Shown here piece by piece: positions 1 through 12,029 of a stretch of 64,000 bases of DNA. Each line of letters begins with the position of its first letter. Position 1 is the stretch's first letter. The position numbers and the translations under genes were made by a program. Where the stretch lies: positions 6,755,613-6,819,612 of the forward strand of contig CM018603.1 of the NCBI GenBank assembly GCA_009192285.1. Direction: 5' to 3'. The notes below the pieces were generated by a model, which saw only the letters and a program-made list of their open reading frames with translations, made no database searches and had not been told where the DNA came from. The DNA comes from Morchella semilibera. Its lineage: Eukaryota; Ascomycota; Pezizomycetes; Pezizales; Morchellaceae.

Positions 1-252
1 TCCAGTATACCGAACGAGATACTCCAGTCTTCTACGTCGTTTCCGTGAATCCAAAATAGCATCGACTTCCCATTCTTGTTCTCCTTCGATCTCGACGGAA
101 GGAGGAGGAGACTGTAGTTGTCCTGGCACAGGGTCGTCGGCGGCGGGCGAGAGCAACGAGACATGAAAAACAGGATGAACCTTCATCGAGGCCGGCAGCG
201 TAAGTTCGTAGGCATAGGGACTGACGATACGAGAAATAGGGTAAGGCCCGAC

Positions 253-3200
253 TTACTTCCAATCCAACTTCTTCGACGGTCGCTTGGTTAATAGATTCCG
301 AGTGGATAACCATACCTTATCCCCAATAGCATAACGTGGTGCCGGGGCACGACTTGCATTGGCTGACTCTTCCTGTATTCGTTGAGCTCTAAACATCTCT
401 GCTCGAAGAAAGTCAAATACTTCTGCCATATCTCTTGCCATGGTATTGGCTTGGTCCTCATTGACTGTAGTGCCATGCCGTAGGGGGCCAAAGTTCATTC
501 GAGGGTGACGTCCATAGTTGGCTTCGAAGGGAGAAAGCTTGGTGGATTCGGAAACATGATTATTTGTAGCAAATTCTGCCATAGGTAGATAGGTAGCCCA
601 ATTGTCCTGCTGATAGTCCATGTAACTTCGAAGATATTGCTCCATAATAGCATTAATTCTTTCCGTTTGACCGTCCGTCTGAGGGTGAAAGGCAGTGGAA
701 TAGCGAGGTGATATCTCGAGACATTTGCATAGTGATTTCCAGAAATCAGAGGTAAATTGAGTACCACGGTCCGATACTATCTTTTCCGGTAAGCCATGTA
801 GCTTCCAAATGTTCTCTAGGTACATACGAGCAACATCTCTGGCTCCCGATTCTTCGGTACATGGAATAAAGTGTCTCATTTTCGTGAGGCGGTCAACAAC
901 GACGAGAATGGCATTATAATTATTACTAAGAGGTAAGCCGGTGACGAAGTCCATCGAGATATCTGTCCATGGTGCCTTTGGAACTGAGAGAGGACGAAGG
1001 ACTCCTTGGGGGCCATTGCGATTTGCTTTACTTCGGCGACAGATATGACAATTCATAACATAGCGATCAGTATATTTCCGCATATTTGGCCAATAATATT
1101 CGCGGCTGAGTAACTCAAGGGTCTTTGCCCTACCCAAGTGACCTGCCGATGGCTTGTCGTGATATTCCCGAAGAAGTCTAAGTTGTAGCTCCTCGTGTTC
1201 TGGTACAAAGAGCTTGCGTCGATAGAGAAGGAGTCCGTCTTCGTTCTCGGCGCATTCGGCGAGGGAAATTTGCTTCGATTGCTTTGTACCGTCTTTCAGC
1301 ATCGTGAGTACCTTACTTGGGAAACTATCTTCTTGGTAAGCCTTTTTAAATAACTTTTGGACAGTAGGCGTTCCTTCAGCGGGTTCATTTGCCGAAGAAC
1401 CCGCCAACAAACTTAGCTTATTATCTAAATTTTTTCTCTTCAGCACGGTCTGGTACTGATATGCTAGGCGTTCATCCCCCTCTTTAGGAAGATCCCCTGA
1501 TTGTCTGGTGAGTGCGTCCGGTTTGCCTCCTTGTTTGCCTGGGCGAAATTGAATAACGAAATCAAAGCGAGATAGAAATTCTGACCAGCGAGTCTGTCGA
1601 CGATTTAACAGCTTGGTTGACATAAAATATTCAAGATTCCTATGATCTGTTAGGACCTTGATAGGGTACGTTGCGGTTTCCAAAAAATAACGCCATTCTT
1701 CAAATCCCCGAATAATTGCCAGAAGCTCCTTATCGTATATCTCATAATTACATTCTGCCGGTGTATGTTTCTTGGAGAAAAAGGCGACTGGGTGAAGAAT
1801 TCCTTCGTCATCCCTTTGTGACATAATGGCGGCTGAGACGTAGTCGGAAGCATCTGTTTCCACTATAATCTCCCTGTCTGGATCGAAGTGTCTGAGAATC
1901 GTGGCGGTAGTAAATGCGACCTTGAGATCTTGAAATGCCTTCTCCGTTTTGTCTGTCCATTTAAATACCACTCCTGCCTTTGTTAGGGCGGTCAGAGGAG
2001 ATACTACCCTTGAGTATGGATAGATGAATCGTCGATAAAAGTTCGCAAATCCGAGGAATTCCTGTACATCCTTCAGACAGGTTGGGGTATCCCAATTTCT
2101 AATGGTGGCGACCTTTGCTTCGTCCATCTTAATTCCTTCCGGAGTAAGTACAAACCCGAGATACATAGTCTCCTTGACATGCCATTCACACTTCTCGGGT
2201 TTGAGGTGAACTTGATTCTCGTCGAGAATCCGAAGAACCTTATCGACATGTTCTTTATGTTCTTCGAGGGTAGCCGAGTAGATGAGAATATCATCGAGGT
2301 AAGCAGTAGCGAAGTGATCCAAATAGGGGCGTAACATATCGTTGACCCAATGTTGAAATGCCGCGGGAGCATTGGTGAGTCCGAAGGGCATAACAGTATA
2401 CTCGAAGTGCCCATAGCGAGTACGAAATGCTGTTTTCCATTCATCCCCTTCCCTGATTCTCAACTGATGATATCCGTTGCGTAGATCCAGTTTGGTGAAA
2501 TACTTGGCCGAAGAAATACCCATGAAAGTCTCGGGTGTTAGTGGGAGAGGATGTCGATTCTTGACCGTTACTGCATTTAACTTTCTATAGTCAACACAAA
2601 GTCGAAGAGAGCGTTCCGCCTTCTTAACAAATAATACCGGAGAACCTGCGGGAGAGGTACTGTGTCGAATCCGTCCATTGGATAGATATTCCGCTAGATA
2701 GTCTCTAAGTGCCTGAAGTTCTAACCGGGTCATCCCATACATGGGTCCGAATGGTACAGTCTTTCCTTCCTGTATGTCGATGGACAAATCGTATTCGGTG
2801 CGATGAGGAGGAAGTTTGGCAGCGTCTAGTTCACTGAGAAGATGCAAATACTGATGATGTTCAAGGGGTACGAGTGCTCGAGGGTCCTTGGGCGTTTGGG
2901 CCAATAGGTCGTCGAGGGCTTTGAGTGTAGTAGAGTAAAGTTTCATTCCTTTTCGTTTCTTATTGATGAGTCTGTGGAATGCATAAGAGGTAATAACTGA
3001 AATATTGATGGCTGGTTTAGCGGGAGGTTCAATAGAGATACCCTTAGCAATGACCTTGGTGTGATTAAGGGAGCAGTCCCGAATGCAACTTGATGAATTG
3101 AAATGTATTTCGTTATCGGCAGGTAATATTGTAGTTGCATGTCTGCGCATCCAAGGAAGGCCCATGACAATAGGGTGATGACCTAGTTGTGTGACAAAAA

Positions 3201-3465
3201 AGGGGGCATCCTCTCGATGGCCATTGATATCGAGACTGAGGATGACTTTATGGGTGACCTTTCCTGATTCGATAGGTCTACCATCTATTAAGTCTATGTG
3301 TCGAGGGAGAATAAGGGGGGTTGTTTTTAATTTGTGGTAGCATACGAAGTCCTTATCTATGAACGCGTATCCTGAGGCGCCAGTATCAATGAGAGCATAT
3401 GATGGGATAAAAGAATCTTTATTCTGAGAAATTGAGCAAGTTACGACTAATTGATTCCCATCCAT
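253..3465 (-). pseudogene. Gypsy pol region (protease, RT, RNase H, integrase) of the fossil element
   Basis: Long open stretch of 1,070 codons. In order: a retroviral-type aspartic protease with a DTGAS active site, a reverse transcriptase with a YLDD box, an RNase H with the DASDY start, an HHCC integrase zinc-binding domain and the integrase catalytic core. Integrase-related sequence continues to the window edge. The domains are those of a fungal Gypsy polyprotein that makes cDNA and inserts it. It is part of a broken copy and is treated as a fossil. Confidence 0.92.
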
Positions 3466-3539
3466 ATCCTTCTCCGAAACCGAAAACCCAGAAACCGAAA
3501 TCCTAGAAAAGTCCCTTAACCGTCCCTGGAGTGAGCCAC

Positions 3540-5120
3540 TCAGTCCAGGGAAAAATCTTTTAACGCCTCATCGCCGGAGGCTTCTTCCTTCTCTTCTTCT
3601 CTAATATCTACCCTAGCTCCCCTCATCCTGGGGGCTGGAGGCCTAGGGGCCGACGCCTGCGGGCATTCCCGAACGAGGTGTCCACTAATTCCGCAATAAA
3701 AACATCTATTCTCTACGCGACGGGCCTCTCTTTCCTAAGGGTCCAGGCGGCCACGACCAGCTGACAAATCCATAGGGGCCACTCCTCCGGGCGTATGGGA
3801 CGGGTGGGCAGCTGGAGGATTGGGGCGAGCGGGGGCTTGATAGCGAGGGGCAGGAGGAGGCGGAGCTAAATAACGAGGGGCGGGGGCAACTGGAGCCTGG
3901 TAGCGGGGTGCGGGGGGAACGGGAGCAACATAGCGGGGCGCCGGGTGAACTTGGGGTGCGGGAGCCTGGTAGCGAGGGCGGTAGTGAGCAGTGATTATCT
4001 GCTGCTTATTATCTAAGCGTTGGAGGATGGTGGCGAGTTCAATAACGGTAGCGGGGGTTTCCTCGTGGACCATGAGCTTGGTGAGTTCCTCGCTCAGACC
4101 TTCCATGAGAGCCTCCACATTGGCAGTTTCTCCCATACCAGCTTCTGCAGCATAGCGTTGGAACTCGGCAAAGTATTCCGAGAAGGGACGGTTGAGTTGC
4201 CTAATTCTTCTGAGGGCGCGACGGGCAGTACCCACCTGGTCTGGGTCCCCAAAGGTTGTATTTAAGATTTCAAAAAACCTTTCCATGGAGGGAAGGTTGA
4301 TACCGGTAGCAGTGATATAGGGCATAAACTGGTCGGCGGCGGGGCCTTTCAGGCGAGAGATGGCGTACGTAAGTTGATTCTGAAGGTTGGAGTATCTGTC
4401 GGCATTACCCAGAAGCTTGAGTTTCAACATATTTTGGAACTGAGGAAGTCCCTTTCGGTTACCTCGGTATTTCTCCGGGGCTGGCAACTTTTCTGACCTT
4501 TCGGCCCTTGGTTCCTGAGTAAGGGCGATGCCCTCTAAGAGACGGTTACGACGACGGGGTGGAGGTGGTGGGATGGGGTCTGCTGCTGGAGGTGGAGGAG
4601 GGGGCGGAAGGGCGATCTGGGCTGCAAGTGCGGCCTCGGCGGCTTGTGCTGCTTGGTTGGCTATTCGCTCTTGTTCTTGGAGGGTAGTAATCTGGACTTT
4701 CAGGACGTTGATCTGCCTTTCTAGATCCTGGTTTTCCCTTCCTAGTTCTGTAATTTTCTTTGCTCATTCCTTGCGGGCCTTGTCCCCATCTTCCTTTTCT
4801 TCTTCTAGATCGTTCAGCAGCTGGGGTACTATTACTGCTGATCAGGAGACTAGATCATATATTTCTTTGATGTCATCACTGGCATTGGGAGCGACTTGAG
4901 GTGGGCCTCGATAAATTCCTTCAAGTCTCTTTCGAGATTTTCATGGCTTCCTATCTGGCTATGACGGAGTAACCCGACGCAAAAAAGAAGATGACAATGA
5001 TGACGCAGAAGAACTCGAGGAGCACAGTCTTCGGGACGCGGAGACTGATGAAGATAGAGGCAACACCGGCCAGGCACAAGCACAGGCACAGGCAAAGGCA
5101 AAGGCAAGAGCAAGGGCACA
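3540..5120 (-). pseudogene. Gypsy gag region of the fossil element
   Basis: Gag-like sequence upstream of pol on the minus strand. It has a retrotransposon gag capsid-type segment (about 4.0-4.5 kb), then a Pro/Ala/Arg/Tyr-rich repeat stretch (about 3.8-4.0 kb) and a CCHC zinc knuckle near 3.65-3.72 kb. The N-terminal part (about 4.5-5.1 kb) is low-complexity. The region is broken. Confidence 0.75.
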
Positions 5121-6100
5121 GGAACACAGAGCAGAGAGAGTGAGGACCGAATGGACCTCGACGAGAACGATGAGAAGTACTATGAGTTCCCTCTTATTAG
5201 AGGAACAAATCTTGGATACAAGAGGCTATGGCTTGGAAATAGGAGTGAATTCCTATGTATCGAGATAACAGGAAGACGAGACAAAGAGAAAAAGAGAAAA
5301 GAGCTAAGGGAAACATCTATCTCCGCTATTTAACACACCTCCTCCACTAGTCCGCTATGACTCACACTTTCGCTCCTAGAACCTCATAGAAGCCCGTCGC
5401 TACCATACCGCGTAATCCTCCCCACCCTCTCCGCTATTCTACATTACCAATCCATCACGCCATCGAACCTCCTAGAACCCAATGATGACAACCTCCATCT
5501 CAGACTCCCCACCCTCGCTTAACATTACCCTAACAACCATAACTATGCGTCGCCTACCAAACTGTCGGGACCAATGCCAAGACGCCGGGACACTGGCCTT
5601 CCATAGGGGCTGCTTGCGACATGGTGGGTGATAAGGTATTATACCGATGTATGTAGTGTAGGTTGGCGTTAGAGACGCAACGTTAGTATCACGGAGCGAG
5701 GCGGAGGTTAAGGCGAAGCAAGCCAAGGTACACTACCTAGGCGGAACGTAACAGTAATATCCGATGTGGGGCGAGGCAAAACTATGAAGGAAGGCGAGGT
5801 ATGAAATAGGGAACCGAATATATTCGAAAAGACTACAAACTCCTGAGAATAGGAAGGTTGCGTGAAGAGAGAAGGAAAGAAGCTATCTACAAGCAAGCAC
5901 AAGACCCATATATATAACACACCACCCGACCCGATGACTAACCCGAGTATCCCTGTACAGAATCCCCTAGAACCTACCAACCCCTATATCCGAACCCAAC
6001 CTTATCCCCTATATCTGAAACCCTATTTCCGAACTGAACCCCCGATACCGAAACCCAAAGAACCTAAAGGAATCCCTGACTAATCCCTCTTCCCGCAACA
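5121..6100 (-). other. Probable 5' LTR and leader of the Gypsy fossil
   Basis: No coding signal. The stretch lies between the start of gag and the next element, where a 5' LTR and primer-binding site are expected. It contains short A/C-rich imperfect repeats (about 5.93-6.07 kb). I could not place the LTR edges because the partner LTR is outside the window, and I recognised no tRNA primer site. Confidence 0.5.
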
Positions 6101-6109
6101 CCACTAGAC

Positions 6110-6743
6110 CGCGCTCCACGCCGTAATAATTCATATATGAACAATCAGCTATTTCTTAAATACATTCAACAACACCTTCTACCTGTCTTGAACGGCCATC
6201 ATAGCCTCCTTGCAATGGATCTTTGTATCTTGCATAAGACAACAACAGTAGTACTTGCTACCTTATGGAAGCATAATATTGTTCCTAGTTTAATTTTCAG
6301 CAGGTTGTACAAGCTTAGTTCAACCCCTTGACATATCTCTTAATAAGCCATCATAAGATAGAATTAAGGAATTAACGGAAGAAGCAATTAATAGCTGTGA
6401 AAGTGAAGATGATTTTGAAAGATCGAGGATGGGGGAACGAAGGGTTTTGACAACTGAATGTGTTGGGGATGCTTGGTATCAGTTCTGCATAGAGAAGGCT
6501 GATATCATAAGAGCCTCATTTTCTAATGTTGGTTTATCACTACCCGTTGATGGGAGTGCCGACTATAGGCTCAATATTCAGGGTTTTGATGATCTTGTAA
6601 TTGGGGATTGCAACCGGGTATTGGGAAATTCTTGTAGTCCGGGTTCTGCAAACCCGGACACTATAAGACTGTTTTCAGATATTTCAGTAGAGGACGATGA
6701 TTGTGAAGCCATAGAGTTTATATCTATAGCACATGGAGAATAA
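6110..6743 (+). mobile_element. Decayed pogo/Tigger-like DDE transposase (C-terminal half)
   Basis: Two adjacent reading segments match the second half of a pogo-type (Tc1/mariner superfamily) DDE transposase. Segment 6137-6331 has the catalytic-Asp context LLAMDLC..HKT. Segment 6320-6743 has SLVQPLDISLNKP and, near the C-terminus, VGDAWYQFC and LPVDGSADYRLNIQG. A frameshift lies near 6300 (the expected PGGCTSLVQ is disrupted), and an in-frame TAA follows LNKPS near 6351. The N-terminal half is absent on the right side, and the remnant begins where the Gypsy element ends, so the LTR element may have inserted into it. The transposon is dead. Family call from remembered motifs. Confidence 0.72.
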
Positions 6744-7377
6744 AATTGATACGCCACCAAAAGAGCCTCCTCGCTTACCCTAGTCCGCCGGAGACTTACA
6801 AAAACCCTGGCCGGAGATAGCTAATTTATCGAGTTTTGGCGGTACACCATGATCTCATACCTTTCACTTTTGATATTGCCCAGCCCACTGCAGCGCAACG
6901 AAATTTCTCAGATTTTGTGGTATACTTGACACTCACGTCCCTCAGTCCATTTGGGGTCACCATAGATTTTGATACTCTTTTAGCGCACTCGCTAACCCCT
7001 GTTTTCGCAATAATCTTACCGGGAACTATAAAGACATACCTGGTTGTCCGGCGCATGGGCCCCCCCATGGTCCCTGCATCGACAATTCAACTGATATGGG
7101 CACCAAGAATATGCAGAGTCATATTATGATAGGAGAGATCGATTGGTCTATTTGATAATTAAATCCGGATATCGGGCTACCGTCCCCTCCAGCGTGTCGA
7201 TCACCAATCTCCTGAGGTCATCCGATCAACGGATGTTATTACATGCAGTACCCAAGGAGACAATACTCTAAAGTAAAGTAGGTACATGTGGTACTTACCT
7301 ACTCTACCTGTCCTCAGCGTAGCAACCCCACTTCATCAAAATCACTTCTCGTTTACTCCTCCAGTCTGCTTCACTCG
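6744..7377. other. Intergenic; no gene recognised
   Basis: Overlapping open frames of 80-97 codons on both strands (6826-7129) match no family I know. The stretch could hold the end of the decayed transposon and the promoter of the next gene. Confidence 0.5.
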
Positions 7378-9285
7378 ATGGCCAACCTTTCCCGCGCGTC
7401 CCTGCGTGTCCCCGGATCTCTCTTGAACCCGTATGCTCTCTGCCCACCTCCCGAACACCAATGATCCAAGGCTAAAACTGCGACATAGGAAGTTTCTGAG
7501 TAGATCAAGATGTTTGACGCCGAATTCGAGCGGAATTTTGGCTGTTGTGCCTCACCAGCCGTTATAGCAGTGTATCCCAACCCCAAACTCTAGCTCTTTC
7601 GGTTGCCTACAACTATATCTAACTCAACTCGAACAGCTATCGCCCCCGGCAGGCATTTCACCGGATACTAGAAAGCTTACAAAGGCTTCTCTTAGCGCGG
7701 GGGATACAGCCGAAACTCCTTTAAAAACCTATAACGTCACCAAAGCCGACGCAAGACCAAATTGTCAGAGCATCATAAAATAATATTTGATGACAAAAAA
7801 ATCTCTATTCCTTGGGAAGAGGGTAAAACGTCACATTTGTACGAGACTCCTTATCTCGATAGTATTTTGCCGCCTAATCTATTACATTTAGTTAACCCAA
7901 ATTTCCTCAGCCAAAATTTATGGATCAGGGACCATTGCCAATGCTCGGAATGCTTTCACCCTGACACGAAACAGAGACTTTTGAACACATTTTCCGTAGG
8001 AGACTCTCTCTTTTGACAGATTTGAAGTTTCTAACGAACCAGTAGATCTCAAAGAATGTTAGACCACAATCGATTGAAGCAACTGAAGCAGGCATGCAAA
8101 TTTCATGTTAGTGATGCAGTTAATTTCCCGGTGGGATAATAAACTGTAGAATGACCTCTTATATGGTATATATCAGGGAAGAACGGGCACAAGAGTTTCT
8201 TCACATGGGAATGGCTGCATCTACACTCCTACAACCCACGGCTCGAAAGATATCTATCACCACAGTATGTATCATAATTATTGTTGTGCGAGTACTACAT
8301 AATACTTACTCAAAGTTCAAGGTTCAAATTTTGGGGGTCAGAAATCTCAGAGTGTCCGCCAGGGGTGGAATACGAATCCGTAATGAATACGGAGGAGGGG
8401 GTTGCGGAATGGACAAGAAAGATAGTGGGTTGCTCTGTTCCAAGAATTACTGAGTACCTAGGTTCAATCTTACTAGAAATTTCTAGTATATCTATGGTTT
8501 CTGCTATGTAGCCGGGGTTCCGGTTAGCCCCCGATGCTACGAAAGCGCTCATCGAACGAATAGCCCATATCCGCCATACTCACTATGGTATCTTAATCTA
8601 GTATAATTGTCTTATAGTTGTATGCTAACGAACATTTCTCTTGGCAGGAGGCTTTTGGTCCTTCACATCCGACCTTTCTTCTAAAGATACAGCTTACACT
8701 CGCCTCCCCCTCCCTGCACATACAGACACAACCTATTTTAGCTCTCCTGTTGGCCTACAACTCTTCCATCTCCTTTCCCATACCGGTGGTGCAGGTGGCC
8801 AAACATTATTAGTTGACGGTTTCCGCGCTGCGAAGTTGTTGCGCGATGAGGACCCTACCTCGTATCGAATTTTATCAAACACTCGTATACCAACGCATTC
8901 CTCCGGGAATGATGGAATTTCGATACAACCATATGCACCCTTCCCGGTGCTAAATCACCACCCAGTAAACGGTGAACTATTTCAGGTGAGGTGGAACAAT
9001 GATGATAGAGCAACTATGGACCGATGGAATGACCCAGAAGAGGTTGAAGCATTCTATGATGCGATCAGAAAATGGAACGAGGTGCTCAGGCACAGAGAGA
9101 GCGAATATTGGGAGCAGTTAGTGCCAGGTAGGGCGCTGATATTCGATAACTGGAGAGTTCTTCATGGAAGGGCGGCATTTGACGGATCGAGGACAATGTG
9201 TGGGGCTTATATTAGTAGGGATGATTTTATAAGTAGGTTTCTGATGACAAACTCCAAGAGAGAAGATGTTTTGAGGGCGCTTTGA
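7378..9285 (+). CDS. Trimethyllysine dioxygenase (carnitine biosynthesis), possibly a pseudogene
   Basis: Fe(II)/2-oxoglutarate oxygenase of the TauD/GBBH type, closest to N6-trimethyllysine dioxygenase, the first step of carnitine synthesis. My exons: 7762-7995, 8046-8106, 8177-8264, 8316-8424, 8487-8587, 8648-9285, joined by introns of 50-70 bp that keep family sequence in phase. Visible: the N-terminal zinc-type segment WIRDHCQCSECFHP, then ISWKNGHKSFF, WGSEISECPP, the Fe ligands in HTDTTYF (His, Asp), the distal His in VLHGRA, and the C-terminal YISRDDFISRF. A possible mitochondrial presequence starts at the ATG at 7378 (MANLSRASLRVPGSLL), joined by a tentative intron 7431-7671. Odd: an extra C in the C run around 8514-8519 shifts the frame in GFCYVAGVPVSP/DATKALIERIAHIRHTHYG, and the frame also changes near 7770-7785. 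Confidence refers to identity; activity is uncertain. Confidence 0.82.
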
Positions 9286-9578
9286 CTTCAAGGGCCTAGA
9301 CGGCTATTTAAAAAATGGATATATATATATGATTCCGACTTATTAGGCACGCGTAGAGTTCGGTTTGGTCACCACAATAAATTACATATAATATAACCTA
9401 AGATCAATGAGGCTGGCAACACACGAGCAAAATCGGATTCGGTCCTGCTCCCCCGGCAAATTACATAGGTTCATAGATAGTTTTTGCTCCTTGGTAACCT
9501 CATCCTAGGCCATTGTCACGATGTAAGAAAAACTTGTAAAACTAAAAGGAAATCAGGCAAACCAACCAAAAAGAGAAA

Positions 9579-9607
9579 GGGGGGGGGGGGAAGAGGGGGG
9601 GGGGGGG
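9579..9607 (+). repeat. Two long G runs (G12 and G13)
   Basis: Two uninterrupted guanine tracts of about 12 and 13 bases, separated by AAGA, inside a purine-rich stretch between the convergent 3' ends of the dioxygenase and Mago genes. Possible G-quadruplex former; run length is prone to sequencing error. Confidence 0.8.
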
Positions 9608-9737
9608 AGGAAAGAGAAGAGAAGGGGAGAAAACGCTCAATAATATTCAGAACACTTATTAAAAGCAGCATTTAAAGGCACAACTCTAAAAGAAGGTGAA
9701 GTGCCATTATGCATGCAGAACCCTGCTAAACCCATAT

Positions 9738-10601
9738 CTAAATAGGTTTAATCTATTGACCGACAAATGTTAGCATTCATTCGCATTCAACCGCCGTTGT
9801 CAAATTTACACCCAGAAGCCTCGCGTCTGGTCAACACAGGTGATCCGTCCCGGCGGTAACCTATCCTACTTTGCCTTCCTGAAATTGAGAAAGTGAAAAA
9901 TAATTACCTTGAAATGGAGAGCAATAAGTGAGAAGACAAGCGCTTTCAGATCCTGCACGAGGTAGTAAAAGACACGTAGGCCTTCGGGATCAGCAGATTC
10001 ATGAACGTCTACCAGTGAGCCAATTTTGGCGGTCTTGGCTCGGGGAGATAAAATATCAGTAACGAGCTCCAGGTATGAGAGATCCGAGCAAATCACCGAC
10101 CTCGAATGAGATATGTTCATTGCCGAGACGAATTTCGAGCTCTTGACGCCCGTCCTTGTTCTTTGGGGGCCATTTCGCGTCGTCTTCTCTAGTTTTCTCG
10201 GGTTAAAACTATTCCCACTCTAACAACACTAGGAATTTACTTCATAATTTCACTCTCTTTGATTATACGCTTGATCTCCGTGACCATGAGAGAACTTACG
10301 CACACTAAATGTTCACCCGGTCAATACTCTTTCAAACTATTATTGGTTGAGGAGGTCATTGGTAACATACTTTCCTTGCGGATCAAAGAGTCATTACGAT
10401 AATTCGAGTTGTTCGCATATCTAGCTGTGGCGCTGCGACCATCCCCGAGAACACGGAAATCGAATTCTAAAATGGTTTTAGTTGTTAGGGATTGTCAACC
10501 TAATGTATGTGGTAGGATGAGATACCAAGAAATTCGTGCCCGAACCTCCCAGAGTGCCCAGAGTAGTAACGCAAATAGAACTGCTCGGTGTTGGCAGCCA
10601 T
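9738..10601 (-). CDS. mago: Mago nashi homologue, exon junction complex core subunit
   Basis: Six exons on the minus strand: 10526-10601, 10371-10466, 10241-10304, 10101-10188, 9908-10033 and a 15-nt last exon 9738-9752. Introns are 59, 66, 52, 67 and 155 bp. All phases agree and give 154 residues, close to the usual ~146-150. Landmarks in order: [82 protein letters not shown] and the terminal HFKIKPI. Mago pairs with Y14 (RBM8) and clamps eIF4A3 on spliced mRNA, acting in mRNA localisation and decay. The final exon encodes only IKPI and stop, preceded by a GCTAAC branch site. The start ATG is 10601-10599. The gene converges with the dioxygenase, 452 bp apart. Confidence 0.96.
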
Positions 10602-11742
10602 CGTGGGGTATGGGAGATTATAACAATCTGTGTGGGGTGGATAAGCTGGAGGTCAACTGCTGTGTTGATAACTGAATTCGAATGTCGTTGGGGATTTTGG
10701 TGTAAACCCTTGCACTTGCCAAGACCACATTGATGCCAAGAGGTTTAGAGCTTACCTTCAAGGATGACAAGCTTAAGCAAGGAATCGATTTTTTTTTTTT
10801 TTTTTGGAGACGAGTATCCATTTCTACTTGTTGGGGTGGGGGGGGAAGAATATAGACAGTTTCTTGCACCCGTGACGTATTTACCCTGCAAAACGTGCGT
10901 GTTGTCAGGTCCACTAATCGTTCTACTCACTTCAGTATTGATCGTGAGCTGTCCGGGCCCCAGAGAGGGGCCAGGGTCGTTGACTGCAAACACACCGTTT
11001 CAGAACCGGGGAACAACCTTAGACGATTCAAGAAACCACTGGGACTTACATGTAGCGGCTATGGATTCGACGCTACATGTATGAATTGAAGAGAAAACTT
11101 AACGCCAGTGGGAAGGTGCATACAACAGAATACCTGCACGGAGGGAAAGTAGGATGAGGATGCTTCCTAATCCACTGGCCACGCACCAGAGATTCTCTGC
11201 TTTGAGCAAAGAATCTACATATACATGTATATATTTACATGCGTATGCACAATCCGCATAAATCGTGTCTGTATGGAGAAGAGGGAAATATTGTATTATT
11301 ATTATCGTGCAGAGAACATCAGAATGTGCGTAAACTAGGAAACGGTTCACCCTCTATCACGATCCACTTGTTTGTGTGGTCCATCGTGAAGTTGCTACCG
11401 ATCGGGATGACGATGGCCGGCATTAATGAGTACGGAACAACGGCGACAGAAGAGCCGCGAACGGGAGCCAAAAGTCTGGGCAAAAGTTCCACAACTTTTC
11501 AAGCATGGCCTGGGTCCTAACAGGCGGGGGGGTGGGGGTAGCAGCAAGTCAAGTAAAGGTACTTGTGGGACTGCGATGCTCGAGAAGGTGCTCCTCGCTT
11601 CATCCGTCAAGGTAAGCATACAGAACGGGGCCGGGAGCGAAAGTTTCGGGCAGAGAGACACACAGTACGTCTTCTAGTCTAGTGGGTTGAATTCCCATAC
11701 AGAACCGGGCCAGTAGGGCCCTCTTTATTTATTTCTATTCCT

Positions 11743-11850
11743 TTTTTTTTTCTTCTTTTCCTTTCTTCTCTCGAGCTTTCTTTCTTTCTTTCCTTCCTTC
11801 CTTCCACTCATCCATCCACTCATCCATCACCCATCATTCATCATCCCCAT
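11743..11850 (+). repeat. Pyrimidine microsatellite (TTTC/TTCC then ATCC repeats)
   Basis: Run of TTTC, then TTCC, then CATCCA-type units, a simple repeat within the C/T-rich upstream region of the cyclin gene. Confidence 0.8.
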
Positions 11851-12029
11851 CCTTCCAATTGTTCTGTCCATCAAGTCATTTTCCTCCTTGAGGTGGTTGT
11901 CGTCTTCCATTACCAGTGGTTACTGCCACTACACTACCACTCCTACTACCTATCACTCCTACTACCTACCACTGCAACGAGGACAGTTCATTATTGCGTA
12001 CAACTTATACCTAGCTAGCTAGAGCAGTT

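Larger units (their letters stand above)
1..6100 (-). mobile_element. Ty3/Gypsy LTR retrotransposon fossil, left end outside window
   Basis: Minus-strand element of the Ty3/Gypsy (Metaviridae) class. From right to left it shows a probable 5' LTR and leader (about 5.1-6.1 kb), a gag region with a CCHC zinc knuckle (about 3.6-5.1 kb), and a pol region with aspartic protease, reverse transcriptase, RNase H and integrase (about 1-3.47 kb). The order protease, RT, RNase H, integrase is the Gypsy order. The 3' LTR and any chromodomain lie beyond the left edge, so LTRs cannot be compared and age cannot be estimated. It is broken, with roughly two or three breaks visible. The right boundary near 6.1 kb is inferred from the start of an unrelated transposase remnant. 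Confidence 0.9.

Noticed and set aside
6826-7129. Overlapping open frames on both strands upstream of the dioxygenase
   Set aside because: Neither matches a family; perhaps part of the transposon relic, but not supportable.
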